DNA from: JANOYC01 sp031428675
GTDB taxonomy: Bacteria > Actinomycetota > Actinomycetes > Actinomycetales > Microbacteriaceae
DNA length: 64,000 nt
Reading direction: 5' to 3'
Assembly: GCA_031428675.1 (NCBI GenBank)
Contig: JANOYC010000052.1
Coordinates: 1 to 64,000 of the forward strand
Shown piece by piece: positions 1-11,843 of this stretch. Within the stretch, counting starts at the first letter, position 1, and each line of letters starts with the position of its first letter. The notes under the pieces were generated by a model, which did no database searches, was not told where the DNA came from, and was given only the letters and a program-made list of their open reading frames with translations. Made by a program: the position numbers and the translations under genes.

Positions 1-25
1 GTTGTTCCCGCAGCGCGGGAACAAC
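1..25 (-). terminator. Probable transcription terminator after pyk
   Basis: A perfect 11-base-pair inverted repeat (arms 1-11 and 15-25, loop AGC) begins 40 bases beyond the pyk stop codon. It has no T-tract, which is common for actinobacterial terminators. It touches the window edge, so it could also serve a gene outside the window. Confidence 0.65.
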
Positions 26-64
26 GGAACGGGGCAACTGGTGGGGATGCCGTCGGAGCGTCGG

Positions 65-1516
65 CTAGACGACCGGGGACTTCCAGACCGGAGCAACGGC
101 ATTCAGAGCGTCACCGATCCGGTGCACACGCACGTCGTTCGTCGACCCGGGGATTCCGGGGGGCGATCCGGAGATCACGACGACCATGTCTCCGATTTCG
201 GCGAGTCCTTTGCCCAACAGGATCTCATCGACCTGGCGGTACATCGAGTCGGTGTGGGTCACGCGATCGACCACGAACGACTCGATGCCCCAGATCAGCG
301 CCATCCGGTCGCGAATCGCTGGGTCGGGCGTGAACGCCTTCGTCGGCACCTTGTAGCGCAACCGGGACATGCGTCGGGCTGAGTCGCCGGATTCCGTGAA
401 TACGCACACGTACTTCGCCCCGACGAAATCAGAGACCTCGGCTGCAGCAAGCGTCATCGCGCCACCGAGTGTGCGCGGCTTCGTGCCGAGCGCCGGAACG
501 CGCTCGAGCCCGTGCTCCTCCGTTGATTCGATGATGCGGGCCATCGTCTGCACGGTGATGACGGGGAATTCACCGACGCTGGTTTCGCCCGAAAGCATCA
601 CCGCGTCGGTTCCGTCGAGCACCGCGTTCGCGACGTCGGACGTCTCGGCGCGGGTCGGGATCGGGCTGGAGATCATCGATTCCAGCATTTGGGTCGCGAC
701 AATAACGGGCTTCGCCATTCGGCGGGCGAGTTCGACGGCGCGCTTCTGCACGATCGGTACTGCCTCGAGCGGAAGCTCGACACCCAGGTCGCCGCGGGCA
801 ACCATGATCGAATCGAACGCGTCGATAATCGCTTCGAGGTTGTCCACCGCTTGCGGCTTCTCGATCTTGGCGATGACGGGAATTCTGCGACCCTCCTCGG
901 CCATGATCTCGTGCACGCGCAGAACGTCGTCGGCGTTGCGCACGAACGATAAGGCGATGAGATCCGCTCCGAGACGGAGGCCCCAGCGCAAATCTGCTTC
1001 GTCTTTCTCGCTCAGCGCGGGCACGTTGACGGCAACGCCGGGAAGGTTGATTCCCTTGTTGTTGGAAACCGGACCGGGGACGATGACCTCGGTCGTGACG
1101 ACAGTGCCGTCGGTTTCAAGAACTTTCACCTTGACCTTACCGTCGTCGATCAGGAGGAAATCCCCCGGTTTGACGTCGTGGGGAAGTCCCTTGAAGGTCG
1201 TCCCGGAGAGTTCCTTCGTACCGAGCACGTCTTCGGTGGTGATTTTGAAGATGTCGCCCTTGGCGAGTTCGTATGGACCTCCCTCGAATTTGCCGAGGCG
1301 GATCTTCGGACCCTGCAGATCGACGAGCACGGCAACTGCGCGGCCGGAGTCAGCGGCGGCCTTGCGGATGTTGCGGTACACCTCCTCGTGCACGTCATAC
1401 GTTCCGTGGCTCAGGTTCATGCGTGCTACGTCGACACCAGCTTCGATGATGGCGCGGATGTTCTCATAGCTCGACGTGGCGGGACCCAGCGTCGCGACGA
1501 TTTTCGCTCGTCTCAT
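65..1516 (-). CDS. pyk: Pyruvate kinase
   Basis: Cytosolic enzyme that transfers phosphate from phosphoenolpyruvate to ADP, the last step of glycolysis. The 483-residue product has the usual length. Visible motifs are MNLSHG at residues 33-38, the catalytic lysine in IAKIEKPQ (K220), VARGDLGVE at 239-247, TRAETSDVANA at 289-299 and SGET at 309-312. The ATG has a good ribosome binding site (GAGGAAACC) just before it. It is the last gene of its group: gltD ends 80 bases upstream and a hairpin follows the stop. Confidence 0.97.
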   Translation of the reverse strand: MRRAKIVATLGPATSSYENIRAIIEAGVDVARMNLSHGTYDVHEEVYRNIRKAAADSGRAVAVLVDLQGPKIRLGKFEGGPYELAKGDIFKITTEDVLGTKELSGTTFKGLPHDVKPGDFLLIDDGKVKVKVLETDGTVVTTEVIVPGPVSNNKGINLPGVAVNVPALSEKDEADLRWGLRLGADLIALSFVRNADDVLRVHEIMAEEGRRIPVIAKIEKPQAVDNLEAIIDAFDSIMVARGDLGVELPLEAVPIVQKRAVELARRMAKPVIVATQMLESMISSPIPTRAETSDVANAVLDGTDAVMLSGETSVGEFPVITVQTMARIIESTEEHGLERVPALGTKPRTLGGAMTLAAAEVSDFVGAKYVCVFTESGDSARRMSRLRYKVPTKAFTPDPAIRDRMALIWGIESFVVDRVTHTDSMYRQVDEILLGKGLAEIGDMVVVISGSPPGIPGSTNDVRVHRIGDALNAVAPVWKSPVV

Positions 1517-1596
1517 GGTTTCCTCAATGTGGTGGTGGTGGTGGAAACGCGATGCCGTACCGGCCGCGCGGTGTGATGGTTAGGGCGTAGATCGAA

Positions 1597-3054
1597 TTAC
1601 ACCGCGATCGCGCGGTCTGTCGGCTTGACCGGGAACGGCAGTTCCGTTTCACCTTCAAGATAACGGTCGACAGCGGATGCCGCGGCTCGCCCTTCGGCGA
1701 TTGCCCAGACGATCAGAGATTGGCCGCGACCGGCGTCACCGGCGACGAAGACACCCTGCTCACACGTCTGATAGTCCCCGTCGCGCTCGACGTTTCCGCG
1801 GTTGTCGAAGGGCACAGCGAGCTGGCCCGCGAGCGAGTCGGGCTCAGCTCCAGTGAAGCCAAGCGCGAGAAGAACCAGATCTGCGGGGATCTCGCGTTCG
1901 GTGCCCGCCTTGGGAACGCGACGTCCGTCGAGGTATTCGGTCTCGGCGACGCGAATTGCTCGCACTTCCCCGGCATCGTTTGCGAGGAACTCGACGGTGG
2001 ACGCAAGATAGACCCGCTCGCCGCCCTCTTCGTGCGCGCTGGCGATCTCGAACAGGGTTGGCGCCATCGGCCAGGGCTGGTGTGACGGGCGCTCGCTCGG
2101 AGGCTGCGTGCCGATCGCGAGGTTGGTCACCGATAGCGCCTTCTGACGGTGCGAGGTGCCGATGCAGTCGGCACCGGTGTCACCGCCGCCGAGAACAACG
2201 ACGTGTTTGCCTTCGGCGGTGATCTGGTTGTCGACATCGTCGCCCGCGAGAATACGGTTCTCCTGCACGAGGTATTCCATGGCGAAATGAACGCCAAGCA
2301 AGTCGCGCCCCGGAATCGGGAGGTCCCGAGGAACTGTCGCTCCGGTCGCCACGATCACCGCATCGTACCGTGCCCGCAAGTCGGTCCAGCTGATGTCGAC
2401 GCCAATGTTGACGCCGGCGCGGAAGCGAGTACCCTCAGCCTGCATCTGCGCAAGCCGCAGCTCGAGATGCTTCTTCTCCATTTTGAAGTCGGGGATTCCG
2501 TAACGGAGTAGCCCGCCAATCCGATCATCCCGCTCGAACACAGCAACCGTGTGTCCGGCGCGCGTGAGTTGTTGCGCTGCCGCGAGACCGGCAGGCCCCG
2601 AACCGACAACCGCGACCGTCTTGCCTGTGAGTCGCTCCGGTGGGTGAGGGTGCACCCAACCGTGTGCGAACGCCTCGTCGATGATGGAGACTTCGACCTG
2701 CTTGATCGTCACGGGCGGCTGATTGATCCCGAGCACGCACGAGGACTCGCACGGAGCAGGGCACAGCCGGCCGGTGAACTCCGGGAAGTTGTTGGTGGCG
2801 TGCAGTCTCTCAATCGCCTGTCGGCCTTCGCCGCGCCAGGTGAGATCGTTCCATTCCGGAATTAGGTTACCGAGCGGGCATCCCTGGTGGCAGAACGGGA
2901 TACCGCAATCCATACAGCGACCGGCTTGGCGGCGAAGTTGCGCGGAATCACTCTGCTCGTAGACCTCTTTCCAGTCCATAAGTCGCACCGACACCGGTCG
3001 ACGCGGCGGCAGTTCACGCTCCTGTACCTTAAGGAATCCCTTGGGATCAGCCAC
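1597..3054 (-). CDS. gltD: Glutamate synthase small subunit
   Basis: Beta subunit of NADPH-dependent glutamate synthase. It passes electrons from NADPH through FAD and iron-sulfur clusters to the large subunit for ammonia assimilation. Cysteines C47, C50, C55 and C59 and a second group near residues 97-106 (CPAPCESSC) form the N-terminal iron-sulfur region. A FAD motif [10 protein letters not shown] lies near residue 150 and an NADPH motif GGGDTGAD near 288. The GTG start overlaps the gltB stop by eight bases, so the two subunits are translationally coupled. The 485-residue length is normal. Confidence 0.97.
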   Translation of the reverse strand: MADPKGFLKVQERELPPRRPVSVRLMDWKEVYEQSDSAQLRRQAGRCMDCGIPFCHQGCPLGNLIPEWNDLTWRGEGRQAIERLHATNNFPEFTGRLCPAPCESSCVLGINQPPVTIKQVEVSIIDEAFAHGWVHPHPPERLTGKTVAVVGSGPAGLAAAQQLTRAGHTVAVFERDDRIGGLLRYGIPDFKMEKKHLELRLAQMQAEGTRFRAGVNIGVDISWTDLRARYDAVIVATGATVPRDLPIPGRDLLGVHFAMEYLVQENRILAGDDVDNQITAEGKHVVVLGGGDTGADCIGTSHRQKALSVTNLAIGTQPPSERPSHQPWPMAPTLFEIASAHEEGGERVYLASTVEFLANDAGEVRAIRVAETEYLDGRRVPKAGTEREIPADLVLLALGFTGAEPDSLAGQLAVPFDNRGNVERDGDYQTCEQGVFVAGDAGRGQSLIVWAIAEGRAAASAVDRYLEGETELPFPVKPTDRAIAV

Positions 3055-6000
3055 CGGTCACCTCCAAGATCCGTCCCCACACGATGTCGCCGTCGGGGTC
3101 GAGGCCCTCTTCTATCGCGTCGCGTCGTGTTGCGAGCACCGCAGCGTAGTCACGCGGCAGCACCTTGACGAAACGCTCCGCCGTTTCGTCGAAGTTCTCA
3201 AGCATCCGTGCGGCGAGAGCCGAATCGGTCTCGGCCACGTGCTTCAGGAGCAGGTCGCGCAGGATCTCGATGTCCGCACTGTCCATCGGAAGCAGTTCGA
3301 GTTCACCGCTCGCGAGAGCGTCGCGATTGACGCTCTCGGTGCCGAGGTCGTAGACGTAGGCGGTTCCCCCCGACATCCCTGCGCCGAGGTTGCGGCCGGT
3401 TTTTCCGAGAATCACCGCGAGCCCGCCGGTCATGTATTCGAGGGCGTGATCGCCGACTCCTTCAACAACCGCTGTCGCACCCGAGTTGCGCACCAAGAAG
3501 CGTTCCCCCACGATTCCGCGGATGAACATCGTGCCAAGCGTGGCGCCGTAGCCAATGACATTGCCTGCGATCACGTTCTCTTCGGCGGGGAAGACGCTGG
3601 CGCGGTCCGGTCGCACGACGATCTGCCCGCCGCACAGGCCCTTGCCCACATAGTCGTTGCTGTCGCCTTCGAGGCGCAACGTGATGCCGTTCGGCATGAA
3701 CGCACCGAAGGATTGGCCGGCGGATCCGCTCAGTGTGATGTCGATGGAGCCGGCAGGCAGGCCGAGTTCACCGTGGCGCAATGTGACCTCGTGTCCGAGC
3801 ATCGTGCCGACCGCACGGGCGGTGTTTCGCACCGGCAGTGAGATCGAGACGGTGCCGCCGTGGTCGAGGACGTCTGCGCTGCGGCGGATGAGCTCCACGT
3901 CGAAGTGCTTATCGAGTTCGTGGTCCTGTTGGCGGCGGTTGTTCCGCGGCTCGTCATCGGCGAAGATCGGGCCCTCCAACACGGGTTTCAGATCGAGCCC
4001 CGATGCCTTCCAGTGCTCGACTGCGCGGTCGACATCGAGCAGTTCACTGTGGCCGACGGCCTCATCGAGGGAACGGAAGCCGAGCGCAGAGAGGTACTCG
4101 CGCACTTCCTGTGCGAGGAACTCGAAGAAGTTGACCACGAACTCAGGCTTGCCAGTGAAGCGCTCGCGCAACACGGGGTTCTGCGTCGCAACGCCGACCG
4201 GGCACGTGTCGAGGTGACACACGCGCATCATGACACAGCCGGAAACGACCAGCGGTGCAGTCGCGAACCCGAATTCCTCGCCACCGAGCAGGGCGGCCAC
4301 GATAACGTCGCGTCCGGTCTTCATCTGGCCGTCCACTTGCACGACGACGCGATCACGCATGCCGTTGAGCATGAGAGTCTGCTGCGTCTCGGCAAGGCCG
4401 ATCTCCCAAGGCGTTCCGGCGTGCTTGAGCGAGTTCACAGGGCTTGCGCCCGTTCCGCCGTCGTGACCGGAGACGAGCACGACGTCAGCCAGCGCCTTGG
4501 TGACACCAGCGGCGACCGCGCCGATCCCGGCCTGGCTCACGAGTTTGACGTGCACTCGAGCCTTGGGGTTGGCGCGCTTGACGTCGAAGATGAGTTGCTT
4601 GAGGTCTTCGATCGAGTAGATGTCGTGGTGCGGAGGCGGAGAAATCAGCCCGACTCCGGGTGTGCCGTTTCGCGTGCGGGCGATCCAGGGATACACCTTG
4701 GTAGACGGCAGTTGGCCGCCTTCTCCGGGCTTGGCCCCCTGCGCCATTTTGAGCTGGATGTCGGTCGCGTTAGTGAGGTACATGCTGGTGACGCCGAAGC
4801 GCCCCGAGGCGACCTGCTTGATGGCGCTGCGACGCGTCGGATCGAGCAGGCGATCGAGGTCTTCGCCACCCTCACCGGTGTTGGACTTGGCGCCGATACT
4901 GTTCATCGCGATGGCGAGCGTTTCGTGTGCTTCTTTAGAGATCGAGCCGTAGCTCATTGCGCCGGTGGAAAAGCGCTTGACAATCGACGACACCGGTTCG
5001 ACCTCGTCGATTGGGACGATGGGGCGAGTGCCCGAGCGCAGTTTGAACAGACCGCGCAAGGTCATCAGGTTCTCAGCTTGGTCGTCGACCATCTTCGTGT
5101 ACTCGCGAAAAATGTCGTACCGACGAGTGCGGGTGGAGTGCTGAAGTCGGAAGACGGTGTCGGGGTTGAACAAGTGCGGCGGACCTTCGCGTCGCCACTG
5201 GTATTCGCCTCCGCCCGCGAGACGTTCGTGTGCGATGACCGAGCCGTCTTCGGGATACGCCGACGAGTGGCGCGCTGCGTTCTCGGTCGCGATCACGCTG
5301 ATGCCGACGCCGCCGAGAAGGCTGGATGTGCCGGTGAAGTACTGGTCGACGAACTCCTGACTGAGACCGACCGCTTCGAACGCCTGGGCGCCAGCGTAGG
5401 AGCCGACGACCGAGATGCCCATCTTCGACATGATCTTCAGCACGCCCTTGCCGAGCGCTTTGATCAGGTTCTTGACTGCCTTTTCTGGGGTGATCCCTTG
5501 GATCATCCCGCTTCGCACGAGGTCCTCGGCGGACTCCATCGCGAGATACGGGTTGATGGCCGATGCGCCGTAACCGACGAGGAGTGCGACGTGGTGCACT
5601 TCGCGCACGTCTCCAGCCTCGACGATGATGCCTACCTTCATGCGGTTCTCGGAGCGAATCAAGTGGTGGTGCACCGCGGCAAGCATCAGCAGTGACGGAA
5701 CCGGCGCGAGATCCTGGTTGGAATCGCGGTCGGAAAGCACGATGAACTCCGCGCCGTTCTCGATCGCCCTGTCGACTTCGCGGCACATCGCCGCAAGCCG
5801 CTTCTCCATCGCCTTCGGACCCTTGTCGACCCGGTAGAGACCCCTGATGGTCGTCGTCAGGCGACTTCCCGGCGACGGATCGATGTGCTGGATCTTCGCG
5901 AGTTCATCGTTGTCGATCACGGGGAAGTTCAGGATGACCTGGCGAGCGTGCTCGGGCGTCGCGTCGAGCAGGTTGCGCTCCGGTCCCAGACCGAGGCTCA

Positions 6001-7624
6001 TCGAGGTGACGACCTCTTCGCGAATCGAGTCGAGCGGGGGGTTCGTGACTTGTGCGAACTGTTGCGTGAAGTAGTCGAAGAGCAAGCGAGGACGGTCGGA
6101 CAGCACGGCGATTGGTGTGTCGGATCCCATAGCGCCGAGCGGCTCCGCGCCGTTCTGGGCCATCGGCGTGATCAGGATGCGCACTTCTTCTTCGGTGTAG
6201 CCGAACGTGCGCTGACGCCGATTCACCGACGCACGGGTGTGCACGATGTGCTCGCGCTCCGGCAGGTCGTTGAGATTGATGCGATTGCCCTCGAGCCAGT
6301 CTCCCCACGGTTCAGCCGCCGCAAGCTCAGCCTTGATCTCGTCGTCTTCGATGAGGCGACCTGTCTCGGTGTCGACGAGGAACATCTTGCCGGGTCGCAG
6401 ACGTCCTTTGCGCACCACTCGGCTCGGCTCGACGTCGATCACACCGATCTCACTCGCGAGCACCACGAGACCGTCATCAGTGATGAGGTACCGCCCGGGC
6501 CGGAGCCCGTTGCGGTCGAGGGTTGCGCCCACTAGGGAGCCGTCGGTGAAGACAAGCGCGGCCGGGCCGTCCCACGGCTCCATGAGCATGGAGTGGTATT
6601 CATAGAACGCACGCCGGGTCGGGTCGAGGTCGAGTTGGTTCTCGTACGCCTCGGGAACCATCATCATCATGGCGTGCGGCAGAGACCGCCCGCCGAGGTT
6701 GAGCAGCTCGACGACCTCATCGAAACTCGCGGAGTCGGAGGCGCCGGGGGTGACGATGGGTAGCACGGGCCCGAGGTCGCCCAGCAGTTCGCTGCTGAGC
6801 TGACTCTGCCGCGCGCGCATCCAGTTGCGATTGCCCTGAACGGTGTTGATCTCACCGTTGTGCGCGATCATGCGGAACGGCTGGGCAAGAGGCCACGACG
6901 GGAAGGTATTGGTGGAGTAACGGGAGTGCACAAGCGCAAGCTTCGACGCAAACCGCTCATCCGAGAGATCGGGGTAGAACGGTTCGAGTTGCAGCGTCGT
7001 GACCATCCCCTTGTAGACCATGGTTCGGGCCGACAGGGACGGGAAGAACACCTCGAGTGAGCGCTCTGCGCGCTTGCGCAGACGGAATGTCTGGCGGTCG
7101 AGTTCGATGCCGCTGTTCGGTTCGCCAGCATCGTTGGTCAGGGTTGACGCGACGAATACCTGCTCGAAGGCAGGCATGGCGCCACGAGCGAGGGTTCCGA
7201 TCTCCTCGGGCCGTACCGGAACCTCGCGCCACCCGAGCACGATCAGGTTCTCCTGGGTTGCCAGAGCGGCGATTCCCGCTTTGACCTCGGCGCGCTCGTC
7301 GTCGTTGATGGGGAGGAACGCATTGCCAGCTGCGTAGCTTCCTACCGGCGGGAGGTCGAAATCGACGACCGCGCGCAGGAACGCGTCGGGGATCTGGGTC
7401 ATGATGCCAGCGCCATCGCCCGTGCCGGCATCGGAGCCGACCGCTCCTCGATGCTCGAGGTTGCGCAACGCGCCTAGGGCGGTGTCGATGATGTCGTGCC
7501 CGGCCGTGCCGCGCAGCGTAGCGACCATGGCCAGACCACAGGCGTCATGTTCTTTGGCCGGGTCATACATGCCCTGCGCTGCCGGGATGGTCCCGAACCG
7601 GGAAAAAGGTGGCGTGAGAGCCAT
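3047..7624 (-). CDS. gltB: Glutamate synthase large subunit
   Basis: Alpha subunit of glutamate synthase (1525 residues). It hydrolyses glutamine in an N-terminal amidotransferase domain and moves the ammonia through a channel to the FMN site, where 2-oxoglutarate becomes glutamate. The nucleophile is C29 in DACGLAM, so a 28-residue propeptide should be removed. The 3Fe-4S ligands lie in [10 protein letters not shown] near residue 1136. The C-terminal glycine-rich beta-helix domain is present. The ATG has a GAGGA ribosome binding site. It opens the gltB-gltD pair, 75 bases after lgt. Confidence 0.98.
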   Translation of the reverse strand: MALTPPFSRFGTIPAAQGMYDPAKEHDACGLAMVATLRGTAGHDIIDTALGALRNLEHRGAVGSDAGTGDGAGIMTQIPDAFLRAVVDFDLPPVGSYAAGNAFLPINDDERAEVKAGIAALATQENLIVLGWREVPVRPEEIGTLARGAMPAFEQVFVASTLTNDAGEPNSGIELDRQTFRLRKRAERSLEVFFPSLSARTMVYKGMVTTLQLEPFYPDLSDERFASKLALVHSRYSTNTFPSWPLAQPFRMIAHNGEINTVQGNRNWMRARQSQLSSELLGDLGPVLPIVTPGASDSASFDEVVELLNLGGRSLPHAMMMMVPEAYENQLDLDPTRRAFYEYHSMLMEPWDGPAALVFTDGSLVGATLDRNGLRPGRYLITDDGLVVLASEIGVIDVEPSRVVRKGRLRPGKMFLVDTETGRLIEDDEIKAELAAAEPWGDWLEGNRINLNDLPEREHIVHTRASVNRRQRTFGYTEEEVRILITPMAQNGAEPLGAMGSDTPIAVLSDRPRLLFDYFTQQFAQVTNPPLDSIREEVVTSMSLGLGPERNLLDATPEHARQVILNFPVIDNDELAKIQHIDPSPGSRLTTTIRGLYRVDKGPKAMEKRLAAMCREVDRAIENGAEFIVLSDRDSNQDLAPVPSLLMLAAVHHHLIRSENRMKVGIIVEAGDVREVHHVALLVGYGASAINPYLAMESAEDLVRSGMIQGITPEKAVKNLIKALGKGVLKIMSKMGISVVGSYAGAQAFEAVGLSQEFVDQYFTGTSSLLGGVGISVIATENAARHSSAYPEDGSVIAHERLAGGGEYQWRREGPPHLFNPDTVFRLQHSTRTRRYDIFREYTKMVDDQAENLMTLRGLFKLRSGTRPIVPIDEVEPVSSIVKRFSTGAMSYGSISKEAHETLAIAMNSIGAKSNTGEGGEDLDRLLDPTRRSAIKQVASGRFGVTSMYLTNATDIQLKMAQGAKPGEGGQLPSTKVYPWIARTRNGTPGVGLISPPPHHDIYSIEDLKQLIFDVKRANPKARVHVKLVSQAGIGAVAAGVTKALADVVLVSGHDGGTGASPVNSLKHAGTPWEIGLAETQQTLMLNGMRDRVVVQVDGQMKTGRDVIVAALLGGEEFGFATAPLVVSGCVMMRVCHLDTCPVGVATQNPVLRERFTGKPEFVVNFFEFLAQEVREYLSALGFRSLDEAVGHSELLDVDRAVEHWKASGLDLKPVLEGPIFADDEPRNNRRQQDHELDKHFDVELIRRSADVLDHGGTVSISLPVRNTARAVGTMLGHEVTLRHGELGLPAGSIDITLSGSAGQSFGAFMPNGITLRLEGDSNDYVGKGLCGGQIVVRPDRASVFPAEENVIAGNVIGYGATLGTMFIRGIVGERFLVRNSGATAVVEGVGDHALEYMTGGLAVILGKTGRNLGAGMSGGTAYVYDLGTESVNRDALASGELELLPMDSADIEILRDLLLKHVAETDSALAARMLENFDETAERFVKVLPRDYAAVLATRRDAIEEGLDPDGDIVWGRILEVTGG

Positions 7625-7699
7625 TTGATACCGTCCTCACGATGTGACTGGTGCGTTTTGGGACGTCGCTGGCCCATCGAGTGGTGGAAGAGCCCCGGC

Positions 7700-8725
7700 T
7701 TATGAGGACGTGGTGCCTGCTCCGCTTGTGGCGTGCGTGTCGGTATTTGCTACGGCGCCTTTGCCTGGAGCGTCACTGTCCGAGTAGGTCCCGTCCGAGT
7801 CTAACGCAACCGGTTCGCGACCGGCCACGAAGACGCTCGGCTCGAGGCCGGGATGACGACGCCGTTGCACGAGGATGATGACGAGTCCCAGGACCACCGC
7901 GGCCCATGCTCCCCACACGTTCGTACGGATGCCCAAGAACAGCTCACTCGGGTCGATGCGGATGGACTCGAAGAAGCTCCGACCGGCGCCGTACCAGATG
8001 AGGTAGAGGCCGAGAAGCTTGCCCCACTGCAGGCGGAAAGCGCGATCGGCGGCGAGAAGCACGATGACGCCAGCGAGGTTCCACAGGATCTCGTAGAGGA
8101 AGGTCGGGTGGAACAGCGTGCCCTCGGGAAGTCCGGTCGGGAAAGCCGGGTTGCTGGAGTCAATCTCGAGCCCCCAGGGGAGGTCGGTGGGAAGACCGAA
8201 AAGCTCCTGGTTGAAGTAGTTGCCGAGGCGGCCGAATGCCTGCGCCAGCAGCAGTCCGGGCGCGAGAGCGTCGGCGAACGCGGTGAAACGGATGCCGGCG
8301 CGGCGAGCACCGATGTAGGCGCCGACAGCACCCAGGATGAGCGCGCCGAAGATAGCCAGCCCGCCCTCCCACACGTAGAAGATCGCGAGCAGATTCTTGC
8401 CCTCGCCGAAGTAGTCGTCGGGGTGGGTGAACACGTGGTAAAAACGGCCGCCGATGATTCCGAACGGCACCGCCCAGAGAGCGATGTCGATGACCACCCA
8501 GTCTTCGGCGCCGCGCTTGTTCAGCCGGTAGTTGGTGAGCAGCACGGCCGCGACGATACCCACGAGGATGAACAGAGCGTAGGCGTGGATGATCGGGTTG
8601 AACGCGAACCAGCTGAGACCTGCGTCACGCAACCACTGGCCGAGATTGAACTGGGACAGTGATTCGTCCGGGCTGGGGATGCTGCCGCGGAGAACATCCA
8701 ATGATGCGAACAACGAAACCGACAC
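7700..8725 (-). CDS. lgt: Prolipoprotein diacylglyceryl transferase
   Basis: Integral membrane enzyme that transfers a diacylglyceryl group from phosphatidylglycerol to the lipobox cysteine of prelipoproteins. The 341-residue product has several hydrophobic segments, and the signature GRLGNYFNQELFG lies near residue 168. The C-terminal ~40 residues are polar and variable. The GTG start has an AAAGG sequence placed unusually close; no better in-frame start was found. It follows trpA by 62 bases, a frequent actinobacterial arrangement. Confidence 0.95.
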   Translation of the reverse strand: MSVSLFASLDVLRGSIPSPDESLSQFNLGQWLRDAGLSWFAFNPIIHAYALFILVGIVAAVLLTNYRLNKRGAEDWVVIDIALWAVPFGIIGGRFYHVFTHPDDYFGEGKNLLAIFYVWEGGLAIFGALILGAVGAYIGARRAGIRFTAFADALAPGLLLAQAFGRLGNYFNQELFGLPTDLPWGLEIDSSNPAFPTGLPEGTLFHPTFLYEILWNLAGVIVLLAADRAFRLQWGKLLGLYLIWYGAGRSFFESIRIDPSELFLGIRTNVWGAWAAVVLGLVIILVQRRRHPGLEPSVFVAGREPVALDSDGTYSDSDAPGKGAVANTDTHATSGAGTTSS

Positions 8726-8787
8726 CTTTCAGTGAGTGAACTCGACAAGCCTAGTGCGGGTCGAGGTTGTGCGAGATGCGCTCCCGC

Positions 8788-9567
8788 CTAGTTCTTGCCA
8801 CTCGCGAGCTCAGCGGCGACGCGCGCCACCCCGGCTACCCCGCCGTCAGCGAGCGCGGAAACGAGCGCCGACCCCACGATGGCGCCGTCGGCGTAACTGA
8901 GCACTTCGCGCACTTGGCGTGCCGTCGAGATGCCGACGCCAACGCACGCGCTTGTTGACCCGGCATTGCGCAGTCGTGCCACGAGCGAACGGGCTGCGGC
9001 GTCGACGTCGGTGCGAGCTCCGGTAATGCCCATTGTCGACACCGCGTAGACGAAGCCGCGGCTCAGTTCGACCGCCTGTCGCAGTCGAACGTCGGTCGAC
9101 GATGGAGCCGCGAGGAAGACGCGGTCTAGGGCTGCGCGCTCGGATTCGCGCAACCACTCCGCGGCTTCATCCGGGATGAGATCCGGGGTGATCAGACCGG
9201 CTCCCCCGGCGTCGACGAGAGCATCGGCGAAGGTGCCCACCCCGTACTGCACCACGGGGTTCCAATAGGTCATGACCAACGTCGGTGCAGACACTCGTGT
9301 GGTGATCGCGGCAATCGCCTCGAAGCCATGACGCAAGCGGAAGCCACCGGCCAGCGCCTGCTGGGTCGCTTTCTGGATGACCGTGCCATCCATCACCGGG
9401 TCGGAGTACGGCAGTCCCAATTCGAGAATGTCGACACCGTTCTCGACGATGGCGACGGCAGCGTCGATGCTTGTTTGAAGGTCAGGAAACCCGACCGGGA
9501 GATATCCGATCAGCGCGCCGCTGCCCGCGTTGACCCGCGCGGCGATGGTGTCTCTGACGAGGCTCAT
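8788..9567 (-). CDS. trpA: Tryptophan synthase alpha subunit
   Basis: Cleaves indole-3-glycerol phosphate to indole and glyceraldehyde 3-phosphate, passing indole to TrpB. The 259-residue TIM barrel carries the catalytic glutamate E49 (LELG) and aspartate D60 in the motif [11 protein letters not shown]. Its ATG overlaps the trpB stop codon by four bases (ATGA), as expected for subunits made in equal amounts. Confidence 0.97.
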   Translation of the reverse strand: MSLVRDTIAARVNAGSGALIGYLPVGFPDLQTSIDAAVAIVENGVDILELGLPYSDPVMDGTVIQKATQQALAGGFRLRHGFEAIAAITTRVSAPTLVMTYWNPVVQYGVGTFADALVDAGGAGLITPDLIPDEAAEWLRESERAALDRVFLAAPSSTDVRLRQAVELSRGFVYAVSTMGITGARTDVDAAARSLVARLRNAGSTSACVGVGISTARQVREVLSYADGAIVGSALVSALADGGVAGVARVAAELASGKN

Positions 9568-10796
9568 GCGAGCCCACTGTCGCTGTCATCGACACCGGTG
9601 CCGGCGTCGAGGATGTCGAAGTAGCGGCCGGCCGTTTCCATGTCTTTGTCGCCGCGTCCGCTGAGGTTGACCAGGATGATCGCGTCTGGGCCGAGATCGC
9701 GCCCGAGCGCCACGGTGCCCGCGAGGGCGTGCGCCGACTCAATTGCCGGGATGATTCCCTCGGTGCGGCTGAGCAGACGCAAAGCCTGCATCGCTTCGTC
9801 GTCGGTGATCGGCAGGTAGTTCGCACGGCCGATGTCGTGCAGCCACGCGTGCTCCGGTCCGACGCCGGGGTAGTCGAGGCCAGCAGAGATGGAATGCGAG
9901 TCGATGGTCTGTCCGTCGTCGTCCTGCAGCATGTAGCTGCGTGCACCGTGGAGCACTCCGGGCCGCCCGCGAGTGATTGTGGCGGCGTGGCGCTCGGTGA
10001 GGTGGCCCTCGCCCGATGCTTCGTAGCCGTACAAGGCAACACCGGGGTCATCGAGGAACGCGTGGAAAATGCCGATGGCATTGCTGCCGCCGCCCACGCA
10101 CGCGGTAACAGCGTCGGGCAATCGGCCGGTGAGCTCAAGCACCTGTGCCCGGGCTTCCTCGCCGATGATCTTGTGGAAGTCGCGAACCATCACCGGAAAT
10201 GGGTGCGGACCGGCGACTGTTCCCAAAAGGTAGTGCGTGTTGTCGACGTTCGCGACCCAATCGCGGAGCGCTTCGTTGATTGCGTCTTTGAGGGTGCGAG
10301 AACCGGTCTGGACCGGGATCACCGTGGCACCGAGCAACCGCATGCGGGCCACGTTCAGCGCTTGGCGTTCGGTGTCGACCTCGCCCATATAAACGACGCA
10401 CTCCATGCCGAAGAGCGCGGCGGCCGTGGCGGTGGCGACACCGTGCTGCCCAGCGCCGGTCTCTGCGATAAGTCGCGTCTTGCCGATTCGTCGAGCAAGC
10501 AGCGCCTGCCCCAGCACATTGTTGATCTTGTGCGAGCCGGTGTGGTTGAGGTCTTCGCGTTTGAGAATGACCCGGGCTCCACCGGCGTGTTCCGCGAAGC
10601 GGGGTACTTCTGTGATGATCGATGGTCGACCCGTGTAGTTCGCATGCAAAGCTGCGAGCTCCGCTTGAAATGCCGAGTCGGTGCGAGCTGCAACATAGGC
10701 GGCGTCGAGTTCGTCGAGCGCTGCGATGAGCGATTCCGGCACAAACCGGCCGCCGAATTCGCCGAAGTAGGGGCCGGCTGCTGAACGAAGATCCAC
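9564..10796 (-). CDS. trpB: Tryptophan synthase beta subunit
   Basis: PLP enzyme that condenses indole with serine to give tryptophan. The PLP lysine is K90 in HTGSHKINN. The phosphate-binding GGGSNAIG loop lies near residue 228. The N-terminal [14 protein letters not shown] block is typical of TrpB1, the TrpA-partnered type. The GTG start is two bases after the trpC stop. Length (410 residues) is normal. Confidence 0.97.
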   Translation of the reverse strand: MDLRSAAGPYFGEFGGRFVPESLIAALDELDAAYVAARTDSAFQAELAALHANYTGRPSIITEVPRFAEHAGGARVILKREDLNHTGSHKINNVLGQALLARRIGKTRLIAETGAGQHGVATATAAALFGMECVVYMGEVDTERQALNVARMRLLGATVIPVQTGSRTLKDAINEALRDWVANVDNTHYLLGTVAGPHPFPVMVRDFHKIIGEEARAQVLELTGRLPDAVTACVGGGSNAIGIFHAFLDDPGVALYGYEASGEGHLTERHAATITRGRPGVLHGARSYMLQDDDGQTIDSHSISAGLDYPGVGPEHAWLHDIGRANYLPITDDEAMQALRLLSRTEGIIPAIESAHALAGTVALGRDLGPDAIILVNLSGRGDKDMETAGRYFDILDAGTGVDDSDSGLA

Positions 10797-10798
10797 TG

Positions 10799-11572
10799 CT
10801 ACACCGCCAGGAACTCTGCGAGCGTGGCAACGGGGTCGCCCCCGGTTACCAGCGCTTCGCCGACGAGAACGACGTCGGCGCCCGCAGAGCGGTAGTGAGC
10901 AACGTCGGCTGCGGACTTCACTGCTGATTCAGCGACGCGGATGACTCCGGTCGGGATACGGTCGGCCAGTCGTCCGAACAGGTCTTGGTCGAGCTCGAAG
11001 GTGCTGAGATCGCGGGCGTTGACGCCGATGAGCGATGCGCCAATGTCGAGGGCGCGGGACACCTCGTCTTCGGCGTGGGTCTCGACCAGGGCGGTCATCC
11101 CCAATTGAGCGATGAGCGAGTTCAGCGAAAGCAGCGTTGGCTGGTCGAGAGCGGCGACAATGAGCAATACGAGGTCAGCCCCGGCGGCCCGCGCTTCGAA
11201 CACCTGGTAAGGGTCGGCGATGAAGTCTTTGCGGAGTACGGGAAGGTTCGTTGCCGAGCGCACCGCTTCGAGATCGGCGAGCGAGCCGGAGAATCGTCGC
11301 TGTTCGGTCAACACGCTGATCGCACTAGCACCGCCAGCTTCATAGAGCACGGCAAGTTCAGCGGGATCGGGGATATCGGCGAGCGTACCGCGCGATGGAC
11401 TGGCGCGCTTAACTTCGGCGATGATCTTCACCCGATCGGCCGGTGCGAGCGCCGCGAGAGCATCGATTGCCGGGGCTCGATCGAGGGCGGCCGCTTGCAC
11501 GCTCGCGAAACTGAGGGCAGAGCGGCGCTCCGAAGCGTCTGCGAGCGCTCCGGCTACGAGATCGGCTAGCAC
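10799..11572 (-). CDS. trpC: Indole-3-glycerol phosphate synthase
   Basis: Converts carboxyphenylamino-deoxyribulose phosphate to indole-3-glycerol phosphate. The 257-residue barrel has [10 protein letters not shown] near residue 56 and LRKDFI further on, the usual catalytic lysine motifs. An in-frame ATG lies 123 bases upstream, but that extension is low-complexity and overlaps the upstream gene. The GTG at 11572 is preferred because it lies just beyond the stop of that gene. There is no trpF nearby; many actinobacteria use the bifunctional HisA/TrpF enzyme (PriA isomerase) for that step. Confidence 0.93.
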   Translation of the reverse strand: MLADLVAGALADASERRSALSFASVQAAALDRAPAIDALAALAPADRVKIIAEVKRASPSRGTLADIPDPAELAVLYEAGGASAISVLTEQRRFSGSLADLEAVRSATNLPVLRKDFIADPYQVFEARAAGADLVLLIVAALDQPTLLSLNSLIAQLGMTALVETHAEDEVSRALDIGASLIGVNARDLSTFELDQDLFGRLADRIPTGVIRVAESAVKSAADVAHYRSAGADVVLVGEALVTGGDPVATLAEFLAV

Positions 11573-11573
11573 T

Positions 11574-11804
11574 CTAGGAGTGCACCTTCGGGTTGACCTT
11601 GTCGCCGTTGACGCCGTAGCCGGCGCGCGCCAATACCCAACCCGAGATAGCACCGATGATGACGATGCCCACCGAGGCCCACACGAGCCACGCAAGGTCG
11701 AACCAGAATGCGAACGTGCCGATCGTGAATCCGACCAGCATGATGACGACAGCCGTCCACGCGGCGGGCGAGTTGCCGTGGCCGAGGTCTGACTCTTCGC
11801 TCAC
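11574..11804 (-). CDS. HGxxPAAW-family small membrane protein in trp cluster
   Basis: A 76-residue protein of unknown function with the signature HGNSPAAW at about residues 9-16 and two predicted membrane segments (roughly 16-36 and 38-58), followed by a short polar tail. Small HGxxPAAW proteins are known from actinobacterial trp clusters. Its stop lies one base before the trpC start, so the two are probably translationally coupled. A role linked to tryptophan synthesis or transport is only inferred from position. Confidence 0.85.
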   Translation of the reverse strand: MSEESDLGHGNSPAAWTAVVIMLVGFTIGTFAFWFDLAWLVWASVGIVIIGAISGWVLARAGYGVNGDKVNPKVHS

Positions 11805-11843
11805 GATGCTCCTTCAGTGTGACTGCAGTTTCCGTCGTCCAGT

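Noticed and set aside
3860..5695. Plus-strand 611-codon open frame inside gltB
   Set aside because: Antisense to a fully conserved gltB, with His/Arg/Glu-rich composition typical of a shadow frame in GC-rich DNA and no motif.
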